From Apostichopus japonicus (taxonomy: Eukaryota; Echinodermata; Holothuroidea; Aspidochirotida; Stichopodidae), in the NCBI RefSeq assembly GCF_037975245.1, contig NC_092564.1:23882484-23946483 (forward strand): a DNA stretch of 64,000 nt. The letters run 5' to 3'. Of the stretch, positions 10,913 to 23,094 are shown one piece after another (the stretch's first letter is position 1; the number at the start of each line of letters is the position of its first letter). Below the pieces are notes generated by a model. The model worked only from the letters and a program-made list of their open reading frames with translations. It was not told where the DNA came from and searched no databases. Both the position numbers and the translations under genes were made by a program.

Positions 10913-12546
10913 CATAACGAGTTGTAAAACCAATCATATTTTTGGAAGAAATTATTTAGAATACATGTAAGCAATCTAATCTACGTAAGCTATTTCTTGA
11001 TAATGTACATTTGATATCTTTTTTAATGGTTTGGAGTTGGTCTTTTCCTTGGCTCATAATGTAGTATATACATTAGAAATATGAATATTATTACTATTAT
11101 TATTACAGCAAAAAAAAGTCAATTGAATCAGCAAAGAAAGTTGTGTTTGTTGTGTAATGTCAGAGATAATCAATTGGAATATGATTGCCTTTAAAAGGAG
11201 TTATTTTATGTCAGTGCTACAAGGATTTTAGTTTCTTTGATCATTTTGATTTTATCCTGACTTTTGCTCAACAAACAAGGTGATATGTCATATGCAGAAA
11301 AGGTTACAATTAATACTCTCGGCATTGCAGTGTTCATAAGCTGACTTTGGCATGCTGACTCAAATTAAACTTGTAGAAGGAATACTGTAAAACCAGACTT
11401 AGGTATTATACCTTTGTTCACTCAAAAGTGTTAAACTAAGTGGAGCTCGTCTAAAACACCGCACATGGAGAAAATAATAGAAATGTCACACATATCCTTG
11501 AAGGTAACCTTTTTCATTTCCTGGTGACTGGAATTTAGTAAATGTGTCATATTGTGTGCATAGTTCTGAGTATTACAATATGGAAGGCTCCTATGTGCAT
11601 TGTCAGTCTTAACTGCACAGATGTGACATTTGTAATAGCCATCACAATATCATTTCATTCATGACAAATTGTATGTTGCCCGGGGGATAAAAAAAACGGT
11701 TCTCCTTATTCCACTGATTTTGCTTCTAGAGGGAACGCAGGAAAACTTGCAAAAAAAGAGAAAAAAAGGTCTTACAAAGTCAGTCTACATTGTAATGTCA
11801 TCGTTCTGAATTTCAAGGAGCTTGTTTGTAATTTTTCTGTACGATGGTATTTTGGGAAGGTTCTAAACTATTTCTGTGTGATTATAAACATTGTAGTCCT
11901 GTACCAGCCTATCATCATACCCAGCCAGCTGCTTTATATGCAGATGTCCCTTTTTCAATTTTTAGCGCATTCGTTCATCTTATTTTACCGTTAGAATTTT
12001 ATATTCAAGCCATCGGACCTGTACCAATTTTGTTGTGATCTTAGATGTAACATCTGGCAGGAGTTGTGTTTGGTGATATACTGATATATAGCATTCAAAT
12101 CGTTGAAGGTTTGTAAGTGCTTAGTCTCAAAGTAAGAATCCAGCTGTCTCCAAGTACAGAACAAGTGCCTCTTAATTAATACAAAGTGGAAAGAATTCTT
12201 CTTTTATCTGGAGGATGAAAAGAAGATTCTTTGCTATTTTGGATTTTCAATAACCGTAGCAGTCAGTGAACAAAATATTGCAGACGTTTTGTAATCACAG
12301 CATTAGCAGTTTGGAGATGAGAAAACTGAAAAAGGCTGTTTCACTTTAAATTTTCGCATCGCTTTACTTTTGAGAATGTGCCTCGTTAATAATTTATGTT
12401 GAAGTGATTTTTTTTTAAATTTAAGCTGTACATATGTTAAATTGCGAACGTCAAGCGGCAGCTGTACGACTACTTCGATAGGAGTAGAGGCTGTAGGGCA
12501 ATATCTCACATGAATGACGTTTGTCTGATGTTTTCATTACAATAAA
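10913..12546 (+). other. PDCD6IP: Probable ALIX 3'UTR
   Basis: AT-rich, non-coding sequence follows the ALIX stop. The first AATAAA in the expected strand after the stop is at 12541-12546, so a ~1.6 kb 3'UTR is inferred. Later AATAAA motifs near 13866 and 13951 would allow a longer end. Confidence 0.5.
12541..12546 (+). terminator. Candidate ALIX poly(A) signal
   Basis: AATAAA in cattacaataaacaatcag on the plus strand, 1.6 kb past the stop. The downstream sequence holds only a weak GT-rich element, so the assignment is tentative. Confidence 0.4.
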
Positions 12547-13430
12547 CAATCAGAAAGTTTGACGTACAGACAATATTTACTACCTACCACCTTGATGGTT
12601 TGGGCAATTATGTGTGAAAATACCCTAGGTATGAAGTATTAACCAGATTTGCTCCCTCTTTAGGTTTGTGCCAGGACACCCAGTTGGGGCAATTTTTTTC
12701 TATACTGTAGTGTCAAGTCCAGCTTCAGAGCACTCGTATTGTCAGTACGAGCAGTATGAATATCAAGTTTCTATCAGATCAAGGTGAGGAACTGTTTGTA
12801 CTGTCAATACCAGTGCTTTGAAGCATGATATTGGAGTACAGTTTAGAGAGGTAATAGCATTAGGAAATTGTCCCAACTGGCTGGCCAGGACGACAAAGAG
12901 CTGAATATTCATAAACGAAATGTTTCTTCTTTTTGTGTCTCAAGTGATGATTTGATTTTGCTCGTCTGTGTTAGATCCATATTTCCTCTGTCGATTTTTG
13001 TTTATTACTGAGTTTGATACAGAAGACGATGTTTGTCGTTACGAAGTCGTACTTCTTACATGATCACAAGATATATATGTAGTAGTAGAATAATTAGGAA
13101 ACAAATGGCTATGTTAATTAAGTATAAATGGCATCGGTAAAGCAATCAGCAACCTACTTCTGATTTTGTTTAGCGAGATGTTGTGGAATGCGTAGATGGT
13201 TTTCACACACGCCCACATTTCTCGTGGTTATGGATTTATTCCTGTGGAGTAGATACTCCGTTGTAATTAAATTGTAGTACAAAGGAGGAATACAAAATGA
13301 CTGTCTCAGTCTGCTGGTATTATTCTCACTGTTATGTCACTTGCTAAACTAACACACCAACAGAGACAGTATTTGCCAGGTTTCTGACATGAGTGTCACA
13401 TATAAAGTCGATTACCAGCTGATTTTTGTT
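12547..13430. other. Intergenic, no gene seen
   Basis: AT-rich sequence with no frame resembling a known protein and no clear repeat. It may still belong to a longer ALIX 3'UTR. Confidence 0.5.
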
Positions 13431-13431
13431 C

Positions 13432-13665
13432 CATTGTTAGCTCAATGGTTAACGCCGGTGCCTTTCAATCATTAGGTCCCCAGTTCGAGTCACTCCCAGA
13501 TTAATGTATGTCGTCCAGTTACAGAGTTGTTGACAATTAGCAATTCATAATCATGGACGTTAAATATGAATGTAAGAGACTGACTTCGGTCAGCTTGCGG
13601 CTTTTATAAGCCAATGAGGCTTCTTCGCGAGTTCCTGCTTGCAGGAGGATCTAATATACATACAT
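13432..13665 (+). mobile_element. tRNA-derived SINE
   Basis: A polymerase III A-box-like stretch (ttagctcaatggttaacgc, about 13436-13454) is followed ~35 bp later by a B-box-like stretch (cagttcgagtcactcc, about 13482). This is the internal promoter layout of a tRNA. A non-tRNA body follows, with the small inverted pieces gactgac/gtcag, gcggcttttataagcc and tcctgcttgcagga. Copies with a tRNA head and an unrelated body are SINEs; the family is not recognised. The 3' end near atacatacatataca is approximate. Confidence 0.65.
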
Positions 13666-14335
13666 ATACATTGTGGAAGGAAGAATACACATAGTAGAGG
13701 ATATGTGTATTGGAAAATGAACTACGTAGGCCGTTGAAACATGTATGGTTCTAGTTGGCAGTGCACTTGAGTGTGTACAATGTGAGAAATGCAATGAAAC
13801 CAATGCTTATATGCTCCATAGTATTTTACAGTATTCTCTCTCTCTTATGTTTTTCATCTCGGAAGCAATAAATGTGAAACTACTCTTTTAATAAGAAAAC
13901 AGTCTTTGCTTATTGTTATGTGTATCCTTCAGATTATGTAAAGAAAGAATAGAAATAAATAAACACAATGATCAAGGGTTCTTACTTACTAAGACAATAT
14001 TGTCCTTTGACTATTAGCTCTCGTTTGAAGCCATGCAGGATGTTTTGTTACAAGGAATTTCAACAGCTTTTTCTGTCTTTTATTTCTGAGCAATTGTTCA
14101 TTTTTGTAGTTGAAAGAATCGTTGTTCCCATCTTCAGTGTAACCTTAAACATTTAGTTAAAGAGCCTGTTTATTGTTAGTCATATTTTGGGTCTGTATTT
14201 CTGGAATTTATAACTATTTGTGGGTGGGGGGGAGGGGGGCATTAATTTGTATGAATGGAATGGAGGCTTTTGGAGTTAATTTTGTTAAACTGACTTGATA
14301 ATGTGAAGAATGGAATACACAGCAGTGGAAAAAAA

Positions 14336-14372
14336 TTAGAAAAAATATTTATATATATATATATATATAGGT
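14336..14372. repeat. TA microsatellite
   Basis: A tatttatatatatata run flanking the next repeat. Confidence 0.8.
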
Positions 14373-14429
14373 ATTATTCTTTTCATTTATAAATGGATAA
14401 GGCTAACTTATCATTTTAATATAAAAGTA

Positions 14430-14650
14430 TGTGTAAAAGTAAGTGGGCCTGACGTTTCGATCCTAGCAGGCTCTTCTTCAGAGGCTGAGTGACAAGTAAC
14501 AGAAAATACATGGGACAAAATACAAACACAAATTACAGATAGGTTTAATGAGCAGGTAATACAAAAGGGATTGAAGTGAGAGGATTAGTAGACAAAGGGT
14601 GGAGAGAAGAAAGAAACCAACAGGGGGAAGAGGAGAGGTGAGAGATAAAC
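14430..14650 (-). mobile_element. Dispersed repeat, copy 1 (Penelope-like/retrozyme-like, hammerhead motif)
   Basis: This shares a long similarity with 39232-39425. Both have gtgtaaaagtaagt, a hammerhead-like block, tgacaagtaacag, a caggttaatgagca-type segment, and gattagtagacaa followed by tggagagaagaaag. The hammerhead-like motif points to the minus strand as the element's sense strand. Penelope-like retroelements and retrozymes are the known carriers of such motifs in animal genomes. No reverse transcriptase is visible, so this is a terminal fragment or a non-autonomous copy. Confidence 0.55.
14447..14485 (-). ncRNA. Hammerhead-ribozyme-like motif, copy 1
   Basis: On the minus strand the order is GCCT (helix I), CTGAAGA (core box 1, N7=A), a stem-loop AGAGCC-TGCTA-GGATC (helix II, one G/A mismatch), GAAA (core box 2), then CGTC, then AGGC (helix I partner). 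A15.1-U16.1 and C15.2-G16.2 pair and C17 precedes helix I, as in hammerheads. Helix III is only the palindrome ACGT, so it could close only between two molecules. One extra A sits between the core and helix II. Activity is unproven. Confidence 0.5.
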
Positions 14651-16435
14651 TGTGTGGGAGATAAAAGAAACAATTTAATATAAAAATAGGCTGAAATGAA
14701 TCATGTAGTATATATGTAAACTTGAATTCCGATCAAACACACATCTCAGACTGTACAACAGTGATATCACTGTTGGAAACCTATTTTCAGATCTCGATTA
14801 AACTTGGTGAGGGTATTGTGCCTGAAACCAGGGTTGAACACAAAAATGTCCAAATCAGAGTTGAAGTGTACATGCCCATGAAATTGAATGCTACCTCTGT
14901 ATTATTTTGGAACTTGTCATTCATTGTATGTCATATGTTTTAGTATTAAATATCATTTTAAGCAAAATCTTACCACGAAAACCTGAAGTGATTCCAGAGG
15001 TTATAGGTTCAAATCCCACTTTAGGTAATAAGTTCTGTGCTTGTTCAAATGGGGGTGGGGGGGGGGAGGTGAGGGGGCATTAAAGGGAGGGGAAGGATGA
15101 ACCTGTTTTTGCTCCACAACAAAACTGGTAGTAAAATAAATGTGTATTTGTTTGAACTCTTTGAGTTTCTTAAGGAATTTCCATGCTAGAGTAAAGTACC
15201 CGATACATTTGCCAGAAGTTGGAAACGTGACTCTTTTACTGCCATTATTGTTAAAAGTTAATCGGTAGGCTTAAGCTGAAGTACATCCTCAGTGCATAAA
15301 CGCCCCAGCTGCCCTCCTCCACAAAGCCCTTCCCCTGCCCCCTTGCCCTGCCCCTCCCCCTTGCCCCCTTTCCCCCTCCCCCATGCCATATGTCTAACTG
15401 AATTCCACATTGAATTACATAACCAGAGGAAGAGGCATTTGAGATACAGCATTGGGCATAGGTTTCCGTTCCACAAGCAACCATTCTGCGCTGAGGGAGT
15501 CTGCTAGCAAACCTGTGAAGTTGCCACTTCCACGATGTTGCCAGGAATACATTCGCTGGTAGGAAGTCATATTGTGTGTGTAATATATAGTGTTGTGAGT
15601 AAGCCGACACCCATCTGGATCCTGTACCATGACCATTGCTTCGTTGCTGGTATGAAAGCTGGAAACCTCAGCTCTCAGGAACTAGGTGACAATTGGACAT
15701 TTGGTTTTGTGGAAATTGCAGCTGATAGACATGCTGATTGGATAGTTTTTGTGTTATACTTGTATCCATTAAACAAAATTAATTGACCGTAGGTAGTTAA
15801 GAGGTGCGAGATGTCAGTTAACTGTCACCCACCTCCCCACCCTGTCACCCTTCCTCAATGTTTATTTTAGTCAAGTTTTAATGGGACTGACTGTTTTCTT
15901 CAGGTATGGTATATATATATATGTTTACATCTGTGAAGTTTATTTTATCTCTTTTCTGCACAGAATAGATTGAATTGTGCAATTAAACTTCCTGGCTATC
16001 AGCTAAATTACAGTAATTTGAAAGTTTACATTATCAGAAAAGTAGTCTTAATGAAATCTTAATACAAACAAAACTAGGGGGAAGGGAACTATGTAGTAAG
16101 GTGGTTGGATGAATTGGCTGGGAAATGATCTGCAGAGGGGGGCTGGGAAGGGTACTGAGGGACCGAAGGGAATTGACGCTAGACTAAGGGGAATTGAGAG
16201 ATGGGGACATGGCTGATCGACGGGGAGTGGAGGGAATGGGGAGATCAAGCAGGGAGTATATAAACACTATGGTAGGTAGGGTGGAATTGCAAAAAGTAAG
16301 AAGTGATACGTACTGAATGATAATCACACAATGATTCAGACAAAACACTTATAGTCATCATAATGTGAATCAATTCAAGAATTAAAGTGAACAAGTTACT
16401 CATACTACTAGTACTGTCATACTCATACTCACTGT
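14651..16435. other. Intergenic, no gene seen
   Basis: Contains G-rich runs (15052-15080), a C-rich stretch (15300-15385) and a short TA run near 15910. The open frames of 70-120 codons overlap each other on both strands and resemble nothing known. Confidence 0.55.
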
Positions 16436-16439
16436 CATA

Positions 16440-16471
16440 TATGTATATACATATATGAATATGGATATAAA

Positions 16472-16545
<74 letters not shown>

Positions 16546-16660
16546 AATATATATATAAATATATATATATATATGTGTTTATATATATGTACATATTTAT
16601 ATATATATACATATTAATATATATACATATATATATACATTGTATATATATATTTATATA
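16440..16660. repeat. TA microsatellite (~220 bp)
   Basis: Long interrupted (TA)n tract with tttatata and catatata variants. It encodes only Ile/Tyr repeats. Confidence 0.95.
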
Positions 16661-16661
16661 T

Positions 16662-17173
16662 CATAGCTCCCAACTCTTGAGAAGGCAAATGCTGGTCCAT
16701 GCCACGATCGAATCGCTGTCCTGGGGGAGGGGCTGTTCCCCTCCCCCTTTTGATTTTTTTTGGAATCCTGGTGATGCCTACATGTAAAATGGTGGCACTT
16801 AATTAGAAAGGCTTTTGTCACCCAAAATTTTCTAAGAAATATGCATTTTTTTGTGTGTAACATCAATAAATTGAATAGTAGGTGATAATTCATTCTCTCC
16901 CGTGGCATGAAAATGGTCGCTGCTCGCCCCAATGAAAAGTAATATAGGCTAATTTGAGGTTCAATTGATGCTGTAAAGGAGGTTTTATACTCTATTATGC
17001 TAAATGCTAAAGAAATGATGGTTGCTAAGTCAAAATTTGATGCAATTTTTTTTTATGTATACTTGACAATTTCAATGCGGGTTTTTTCGCGGGATGCTTG
17101 CGCGGGTCAGCAGTTTTGGGTGTTAGAATGCAGGTCCAACCCGCGAATTGCAGGTCAGTTGGGAGCTCTTATG
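16662..17173. mobile_element. Possible hAT-like non-autonomous element
   Basis: The left end catagctcccaact is matched in inverse by agttgggagctcttatg at the right end. An internal gggagggg...cccctccc...gattttttttgg block resembles the same block inside the neighbouring element at 17182-17554. No convincing 8-bp target duplication was found because the flanks are TA-rich, so the boundaries are tentative. Confidence 0.4.
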
Positions 17174-17181
17174 TATACATG

Positions 17182-17554
17182 CAGTGGTGTAGGAAGGTAC
17201 TTTTGAGTGGGGGGCTGAAGACTGATGGCCAGCCTGGGAGAGGGGTCTACAGGGAGGGGGTGTCCCCCTCCCCTTTGGATTTTTTTTGCATTTCCAGGTG
17301 GCCTCAAATACAATTTGGTGCAATATAGCACACTTTTCAACACCCACTCCATTTTGTAAGTAATTTTGCATATTCACCTGGCCTTAGATGCAATTTGGTG
17401 CTCCAAATGAGATTTTTTTCTCATTTGGAAATGAAAAAGGTGTTTTCTGACTTGCGAAGCGGGGGGGGGGGGCGGAATGATACTTCCGCCCCCCCATTTT
17501 TTTTTCACTTGGGGCTGGCGACCCCCCAGTCCCCCCCCGGTTCCTACGCCCTTG
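17182..17554. mobile_element. hAT-like MITE (373 bp)
   Basis: Ends CAGTGGTGTAGGAA and TTCCTACGCCCTTG form imperfect inverted termini of hAT type (CA...TG). The flanks tatacatg (17174-17181) and tatacata (17555-17562) match at 7 of 8 bases, the expected 8-bp duplication. The element holds long G and C runs and no open frame of note. Confidence 0.65.
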
Positions 17555-17564
17555 TATACATATA

Positions 17565-17628
<64 letters not shown>

Positions 17629-17632
17629 CACA
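17555..17632. repeat. TA microsatellite
   Basis: (TA)n with catatata interruptions, immediately next to the hAT-like element. Its start doubles as that element's target duplication. Confidence 0.9.
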
Positions 17633-17639
17633 TTATATG

Positions 17640-20600
17640 TGTGTATTACATGTCAGAGAATGTAGTCAGCATGTGTAGGCCTACGATACTGCATCAGTGT
17701 TATTGTAAGAGTATAACAAAACAGGTAGCAGCTGTTTCTTTCACTAGTTTGTAAAATTTAGCCACAACCAGGTGCCTGGGGACATGACAATATTGATTGC
17801 AGTTGACAGGAGGAAGGAAATTAACCTACATGTAGCCTTTGGCCGGTGAGCAATATATCTGAGTTGACTAACTGATCATGCCTTGTCCATCGGTTTATTT
17901 CATGTTTCATCTGAATATATCTTCATTGCAGGACACTACTTATTTATAAAGCCCCCAAAACAATGACTTGTATAGTAAATAAGAGTCTGTGATACACATG
18001 TACAAGCAACCATGGTCAAAGTTCATTCCACATGCACAAGATATATCTAAGGAGTGTATGTGTGCTAAACATAACACAATAAACACATGATTGTGGGTTA
18101 TTAGTATCTCAGCTGCACACCACACAATATTACCTAGACAACAGTTCAAATATGCTATGGTCCTAGTGCCTAAGTTAAAATTATGCATTGCATGCCCTAA
18201 ATGAATTTGCAAAAAATGGTGTATTTTTAAGTACATAAATTGTTAAGCTAGCCATTGTAAACACTAGTGATGGTCATTCAGACACCGAGCCATATAAATG
18301 GGGGATTGAAACCCTTTCCACTACATGTTTACAATTTGGTTGACCCAGTTATACACACAATTGGATCTATATATATATATATTTAATACACCAGTGACAC
18401 TGTGATCACATGACAGGCAGTTTGGTCATCCTTGTCGGCAACTAACCTCATGACCAGAATTGGCAGATACCGCAGTTGTTTTCATTTGGAATGAAATTCA
18501 AACTTATGAATTATCCTACCATACTTGTGCAAAGAACAATTACTGTGCATATAGCCCTGTCTAATATGTCACATGAAGGGTCTTTTATCACAGAAACTAT
18601 CACAATAGAATGTAGCTAATTCAATATGTAGCCCACAACAGATTTTATATTTGATTCATAGAATTATTAAGAGCACCTTGGCAATGATCTACAAAGTGTC
18701 ACTGAAAGCTCCTGCTAGATTTACCTTTTCCCGAAAAAAGTCACTTGAAGATTTTGAAATTTGATGAATAATTGTTACATTTTGGGCTGCTATTTATTGT
18801 AAAATATCCTGTAATTGGTATATTCTAAATTTGTCTAACAGAGCAATCAATGGGGAGGGTCAGAAATCAGTTTTTAGAGCATTGAATAACAAATGCTTTA
18901 TGGATATCTTCTTAGTCCAAGTAGTACTGAATTTCATATTACTCTGTTGGAAAGATGGAGATAAGGGGGGGGGGGGGGGTGAGGTAAGGGAAGAACATCA
19001 TCTAGTCTAGGTTTAAGGGCACCTATGAAATACAGTACAAACTTAGATGATAAGAATAGATTTCTGAAACTACAACAGGGAGTGTGTATCTGTGAATTGG
19101 TGTTTAGAGGGGTTGTACATTCACTGGGAGAAGGGATCATTGGGCTGTGGGTTGGATCATCTCCAGTGGGGATTGGGATAAAGATGAGCTCATTTCATAT
19201 GATTGCAACACAGCAAGATTAAAAACAATTAAGGTATTGAAATCCATGGAAAAAATACCTGCATTGCAGATATAGGATCTATTCAAAACCCCCATTTTGA
19301 TTACAAACATTGTAATATACTCAAAATATAGGTATTACTACACTCAAGATACTGTTTTTCAATTCGTAACAACTTAATTGCTCTCTCAAAATAGAGTTTC
19401 TGAAATAGCCTCACATATGTTAAAGTTTCTACCAGAAATAGTGTTTAAGTTTTAACAGGTGGTAGGAACCCTTCCAAAACCACACTTAGCTCATGAAAAT
19501 TGTGTACGTAACAAAATGCATACATTTTGTACGGCCAAAGCCGGATTCCTAATATGACCCAAGCAGATAGGTTCCGTTCTAAGGGGAACTTTTCAGTAAA
19601 AACGTCACAAATATTTCAGGACTGTTTGATGATAAACTATTTTAATTCTTCATCATACCAACAAGTTACAAAATGAAAAGTGACTAATACACTGATAGAT
19701 TTGAAAAGGATGTCCCTTTCGTTTCTATCACAAAAATTAGGCTTCTTTCTGTTCCAAATTTGAATGCAGCTATAAATACTTTTATATACAACCACACAAA
19801 TGATCCTTTCTTTTGTCTGATTTTCTATAGAAATTGTAAACCTCAGAAATGTTGGTAAAGAAGGTACCTGTGCTGTTTATTTTAGCAGCTCTTCCAATAT
19901 TATTGTTGGCTATACTATCAGTCACAAAACATACAAAATGCATAGCTTTCATAAATATGTGTATACAACTGGTGTGTTGTGAAGGAAACAGCCCCAATTA
20001 AATACAGTATTAAAACTTATCTTTAATTTGTTGAGATACAATTATGAATGGAATGTTGCCTATGAAGCAATTATATCATGGACAGGTCTGTGTGCACCTG
20101 TACAGACTTTTGTGTTTTGGTACAGATGAGATCTGCACAATCATACTATCCCATTAATGTCAGAATCCAAGTGACGTCATCTATCTCTCTATGTGAGTTT
20201 GTTAACGGATCAAGTAATGATGTTCTAAAGTCTGAAAGTCATCAGTTTGCCCGAGATTGTTTAGGCATAAAACCTGTTACAATACAAACTCCTTGAATTT
20301 CATGTTTGAGCAACAGTGTTGACCAGTATCAGTCTTTTGTGGGGATATTTGGGGGCTACACAGACTGACCACTTAGGTAAGTGGAGGTACATCAGCCAAG
20401 CGTCCAAATTTGCTTTTGTGACTGCACCTCAAACCTGTCATAATCTTAAAATGGGTAACACTAAAACTTATGTCATTGTTTGTAATCTGCCGTGTCCACG
20501 CAATATCCTTGTGACTCTAAATGAGCCGCTTTCCTGACCAGTATTAATCACTGACTTCCTCTAAGCTAATGATAACTAGTTACGAGTGAGGATGGTATTC

Positions 20601-22027
20601 CTGTACACTCTGATATGAAAAGATTTAAAGAAGACATAATCCAAAATATCACCTTAACTTTTGTGATCTAGTATTTGCTTGTCGAGATTATCTCCCACAA
20701 TGGCTGATTCCATTAAAGGGGAGGGGGGAGGGTGGGGGGAGAGGTAGGGAAGGGTGTTTAAACATAAACACCTATCTCTCTATCTCGTAGGTTAGGGACA
20801 ATGTTTGGGTTTATAGTCTCCTTTAAGTTCAGAAAAGGTTTTTTTTTGACAGGATTAGAGCAATAAATAGTTCTGCACGATACTCGAGTGAACAAGTGCT
20901 AATAAATATTCATAAAGGTACTGCATATGACATTACATACAAATAAAATTTTGCAAGAAAACATTATGATGTATGGCACACTTAACATCCTTACTGTCAT
21001 AATTGGAATGTTTACAAACCAGTAATGGAAGTAGAAGTTTGTAGCACCTAATATACATATATGTTTGAAGACAAAGAACATATGGTTGTCTAGGCGACTG
21101 AACTTTTCCAGCCATGCAGTCTGTAGTACAACTTACAAATCAGTTTGTGGCAGTTATGTAAACAACAGGTCTGTGTTAAAGAGTCACCTTTTACTTATTT
21201 TCTTTTTCTTCAGTTGTTGACAGATTTGCATAACGTCTACAAAGTTTTCACAGCATTATATGTAAAAATTTGCATAACCCACTCATCTCAAGGTTTGTTG
21301 CAGACCAGTGATCTTCCTAGTTAACTGTCATTTACATGTTCATTGAAAAATTAAAATCATTTCTCTAGGGTCTGCTCAAATCAGTTCGTAGAGATAAACG
21401 TTGCAAGCTAGGCACGTGGGATATGATTGAACTGGTACATGGTTAGTAGATCATTAGGGTTGAACACTATTTTCTATGAAACTCAACTGGCTGTTAAAAA
21501 TAATTTACTTCAACCATAGATGTAAAACCAGAGAATGTATACTTGTGAAGCAAAACCTGATAAATACCATATGGCAGGTAAATAGCACCAATACTGGACT
21601 AAAACAATCTAGTTGCATGATATTAAAGTCTGAACTAAGGACATTCTACTAAATAAAATCACATCTCAAGAGACATTTGAATGACAGCAATCTCTGTTTT
21701 AAGAAACCGACTACCGAGAGGGTTATCCTCTGACCAAAGTTTGAAACACAAACCTACTGTAGTACAAGGACACTCAAAATATGACTAGGCTATACCTTTT
21801 TTACATTTTCAGGGCACCTGTCACAGCAGATTACTTGGAGGTGAAATATACCCTGGACGTGAACTTCACAGGGTGGCAATATCTAGTAAAGGATCTACAA
21901 CCAAACATTCGACCATGAATCACTAGAGTGGGGTTCCTACAAATGTCACATTGATGAACAGAAGTACACTGGTTGCACTGTCAATGTTGATAGGCAAACT
22001 CATGACTATTACCCCAAAAATATAACA
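17640..22027. other. Intergenic, no gene seen
   Basis: AT-rich sequence with a short TA run (18370), G runs (18965-18980, 20717-20740) and small unrelated open frames on both strands. No coding exon, RNA gene or clear transposon end was found. Confidence 0.55.
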
Positions 22028-22033
22028 TTTATT
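22028..22033 (-). terminator. Candidate HEXIM poly(A) signal
   Basis: tttatt on the plus strand is AATAAA on the minus strand, ~240 bp past the HEXIM stop. It is the nearest canonical signal. Confidence 0.4.
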
Positions 22034-22272
22034 CTCATTGTCAAGTGTTGATAAAATTTGTTTTAAGCCTGTAGAGGCTACATGAAATCAAATTCACTGG
22101 TACTGGTAGGCACTAGGCAAGGTCATTTAGCTTCAAAGTTATTGTAGGCTAACTTACAAACCCATTTCCAAGTCTGATTGTAGTAATAATGGCATCAGCA
22201 TGTAAATTTGTTTTTCTTCAAATTTTAATCCTTATACAAAACTACAATTTCCCACTCAAGGTGGGCTATGTA

Positions 22273-23094
22273 TTACGAGTTCTGTTCTGGTGTGGTGGAT
22301 TTTTCCACTTCCTTCTGTAAATAGGGGACATCCATCAATGTTTCACTCAACGGCAGGACTGGTAAATCAGTTTTTTCTTCTTTGATTGTCTCACCTTTCA
22401 GGTCTCCTTGATCACTTTTCAGTTTTTGTTGAGATTCTTCCAATTCTGCAACTCTCTTCGACAGAGCGAGAACTTCATTCACTAACTGTTCCTTCGACAT
22501 TGATTGTAATCGTTCAGTTTGTACCTCATCGTAAACAGCAGAAAAGTTTTTCTCAAGGTACTCTCCATTTCGAAAGTCTTCTTCAAATATTTCTTCCGAA
22601 GTGTCATTGTCGTTATTTTCTGTAATACCGCTCAAATCGGGTGTGTCAGCTTTGTGATCTTCCATCAAAAATTGGGTGGTATTGTAAGGGGTGGGTCGGT
22701 TAGCCCTCCGTTTAGTTGCACGCTCCGATTCGGCTTCGTCTCTTTCCATGCGCTCCTCCCAAGACAACTTTGTGTAAGGTTTGTATTTACGCTGGTGATT
22801 TCTTCGTCTGCGTTTACGACGTTGTGCAGGCGCAGATGCATCTTCTTTTATTAAATTACTGTCCTGAGTATTCACCCTTTGACGAATATGATGTCCCTCT
22901 CGATTAAAAGTTTTGCTATTATTCCGCTGATTTCGGCGCGACTTCCGTCGACGGCCCTCGGCTCGGTGCTGGTTTCCATTTTCACCACTGCTTGAGTCTG
23001 TGATGATGGCAGTATTTGTTTTGGAATTGTTCTGCGGGCTCGCTGGCTGGCTCTTCTCGGACTCCTTGTCAGTTCGTTCATCGTCCCCGTCCAT
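22273..23094 (-). CDS. HEXIM1: HEXIM family P-TEFb inhibitor (intronless)
   Basis: HEXIM binds 7SK snRNA and Cyclin T and holds CDK9 (P-TEFb) inactive, restraining RNA polymerase II elongation in the nucleus. The 273-residue frame has the family order: a variable, charged N-terminus; an Arg-rich 7SK-binding/nuclear localisation stretch (RRKRRRRNHQRKYKPY, near residue 91) running into KLSWEERMERDE; the signature PYNTTQFLMEDH (near residue 136) that inhibits CDK9; an acidic patch (NDNDTSEEIFEEDF); then EYLEKNFSAVYDEVQTERLQ and a coiled-coil Cyclin T-binding segment (MSKEQLVNEVLALSKRVAEL). It is shorter than human HEXIM1 (359). Vertebrate HEXIM genes are also single-exon. The start is the ATG at 23094-23092; the frame extends seven codons further up only to a TTG. 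One gene here may represent the HEXIM1/HEXIM2 ancestor. Confidence 0.93.
   Translation of the reverse strand: MDGDDERTDKESEKSQPASPQNNSKTNTAIITDSSSGENGNQHRAEGRRRKSRRNQRNNSKTFNREGHHIRQRVNTQDSNLIKEDASAPAQRRKRRRRNHQRKYKPYTKLSWEERMERDEAESERATKRRANRPTPYNTTQFLMEDHKADTPDLSGITENNDNDTSEEIFEEDFRNGEYLEKNFSAVYDEVQTERLQSMSKEQLVNEVLALSKRVAELEESQQKLKSDQGDLKGETIKEEKTDLPVLPLSETLMDVPYLQKEVEKSTTPEQNS

Noticed and set aside
10514-10933. 139-codon minus-strand frame
   Set aside because: Antisense shadow of the proline-rich ALIX terminal exon.
14995-15025. B-box-like ggttcaaatccc, possible tRNA or SINE
   Set aside because: No A box 30-60 bp upstream and no acceptor-stem pairing could be found.
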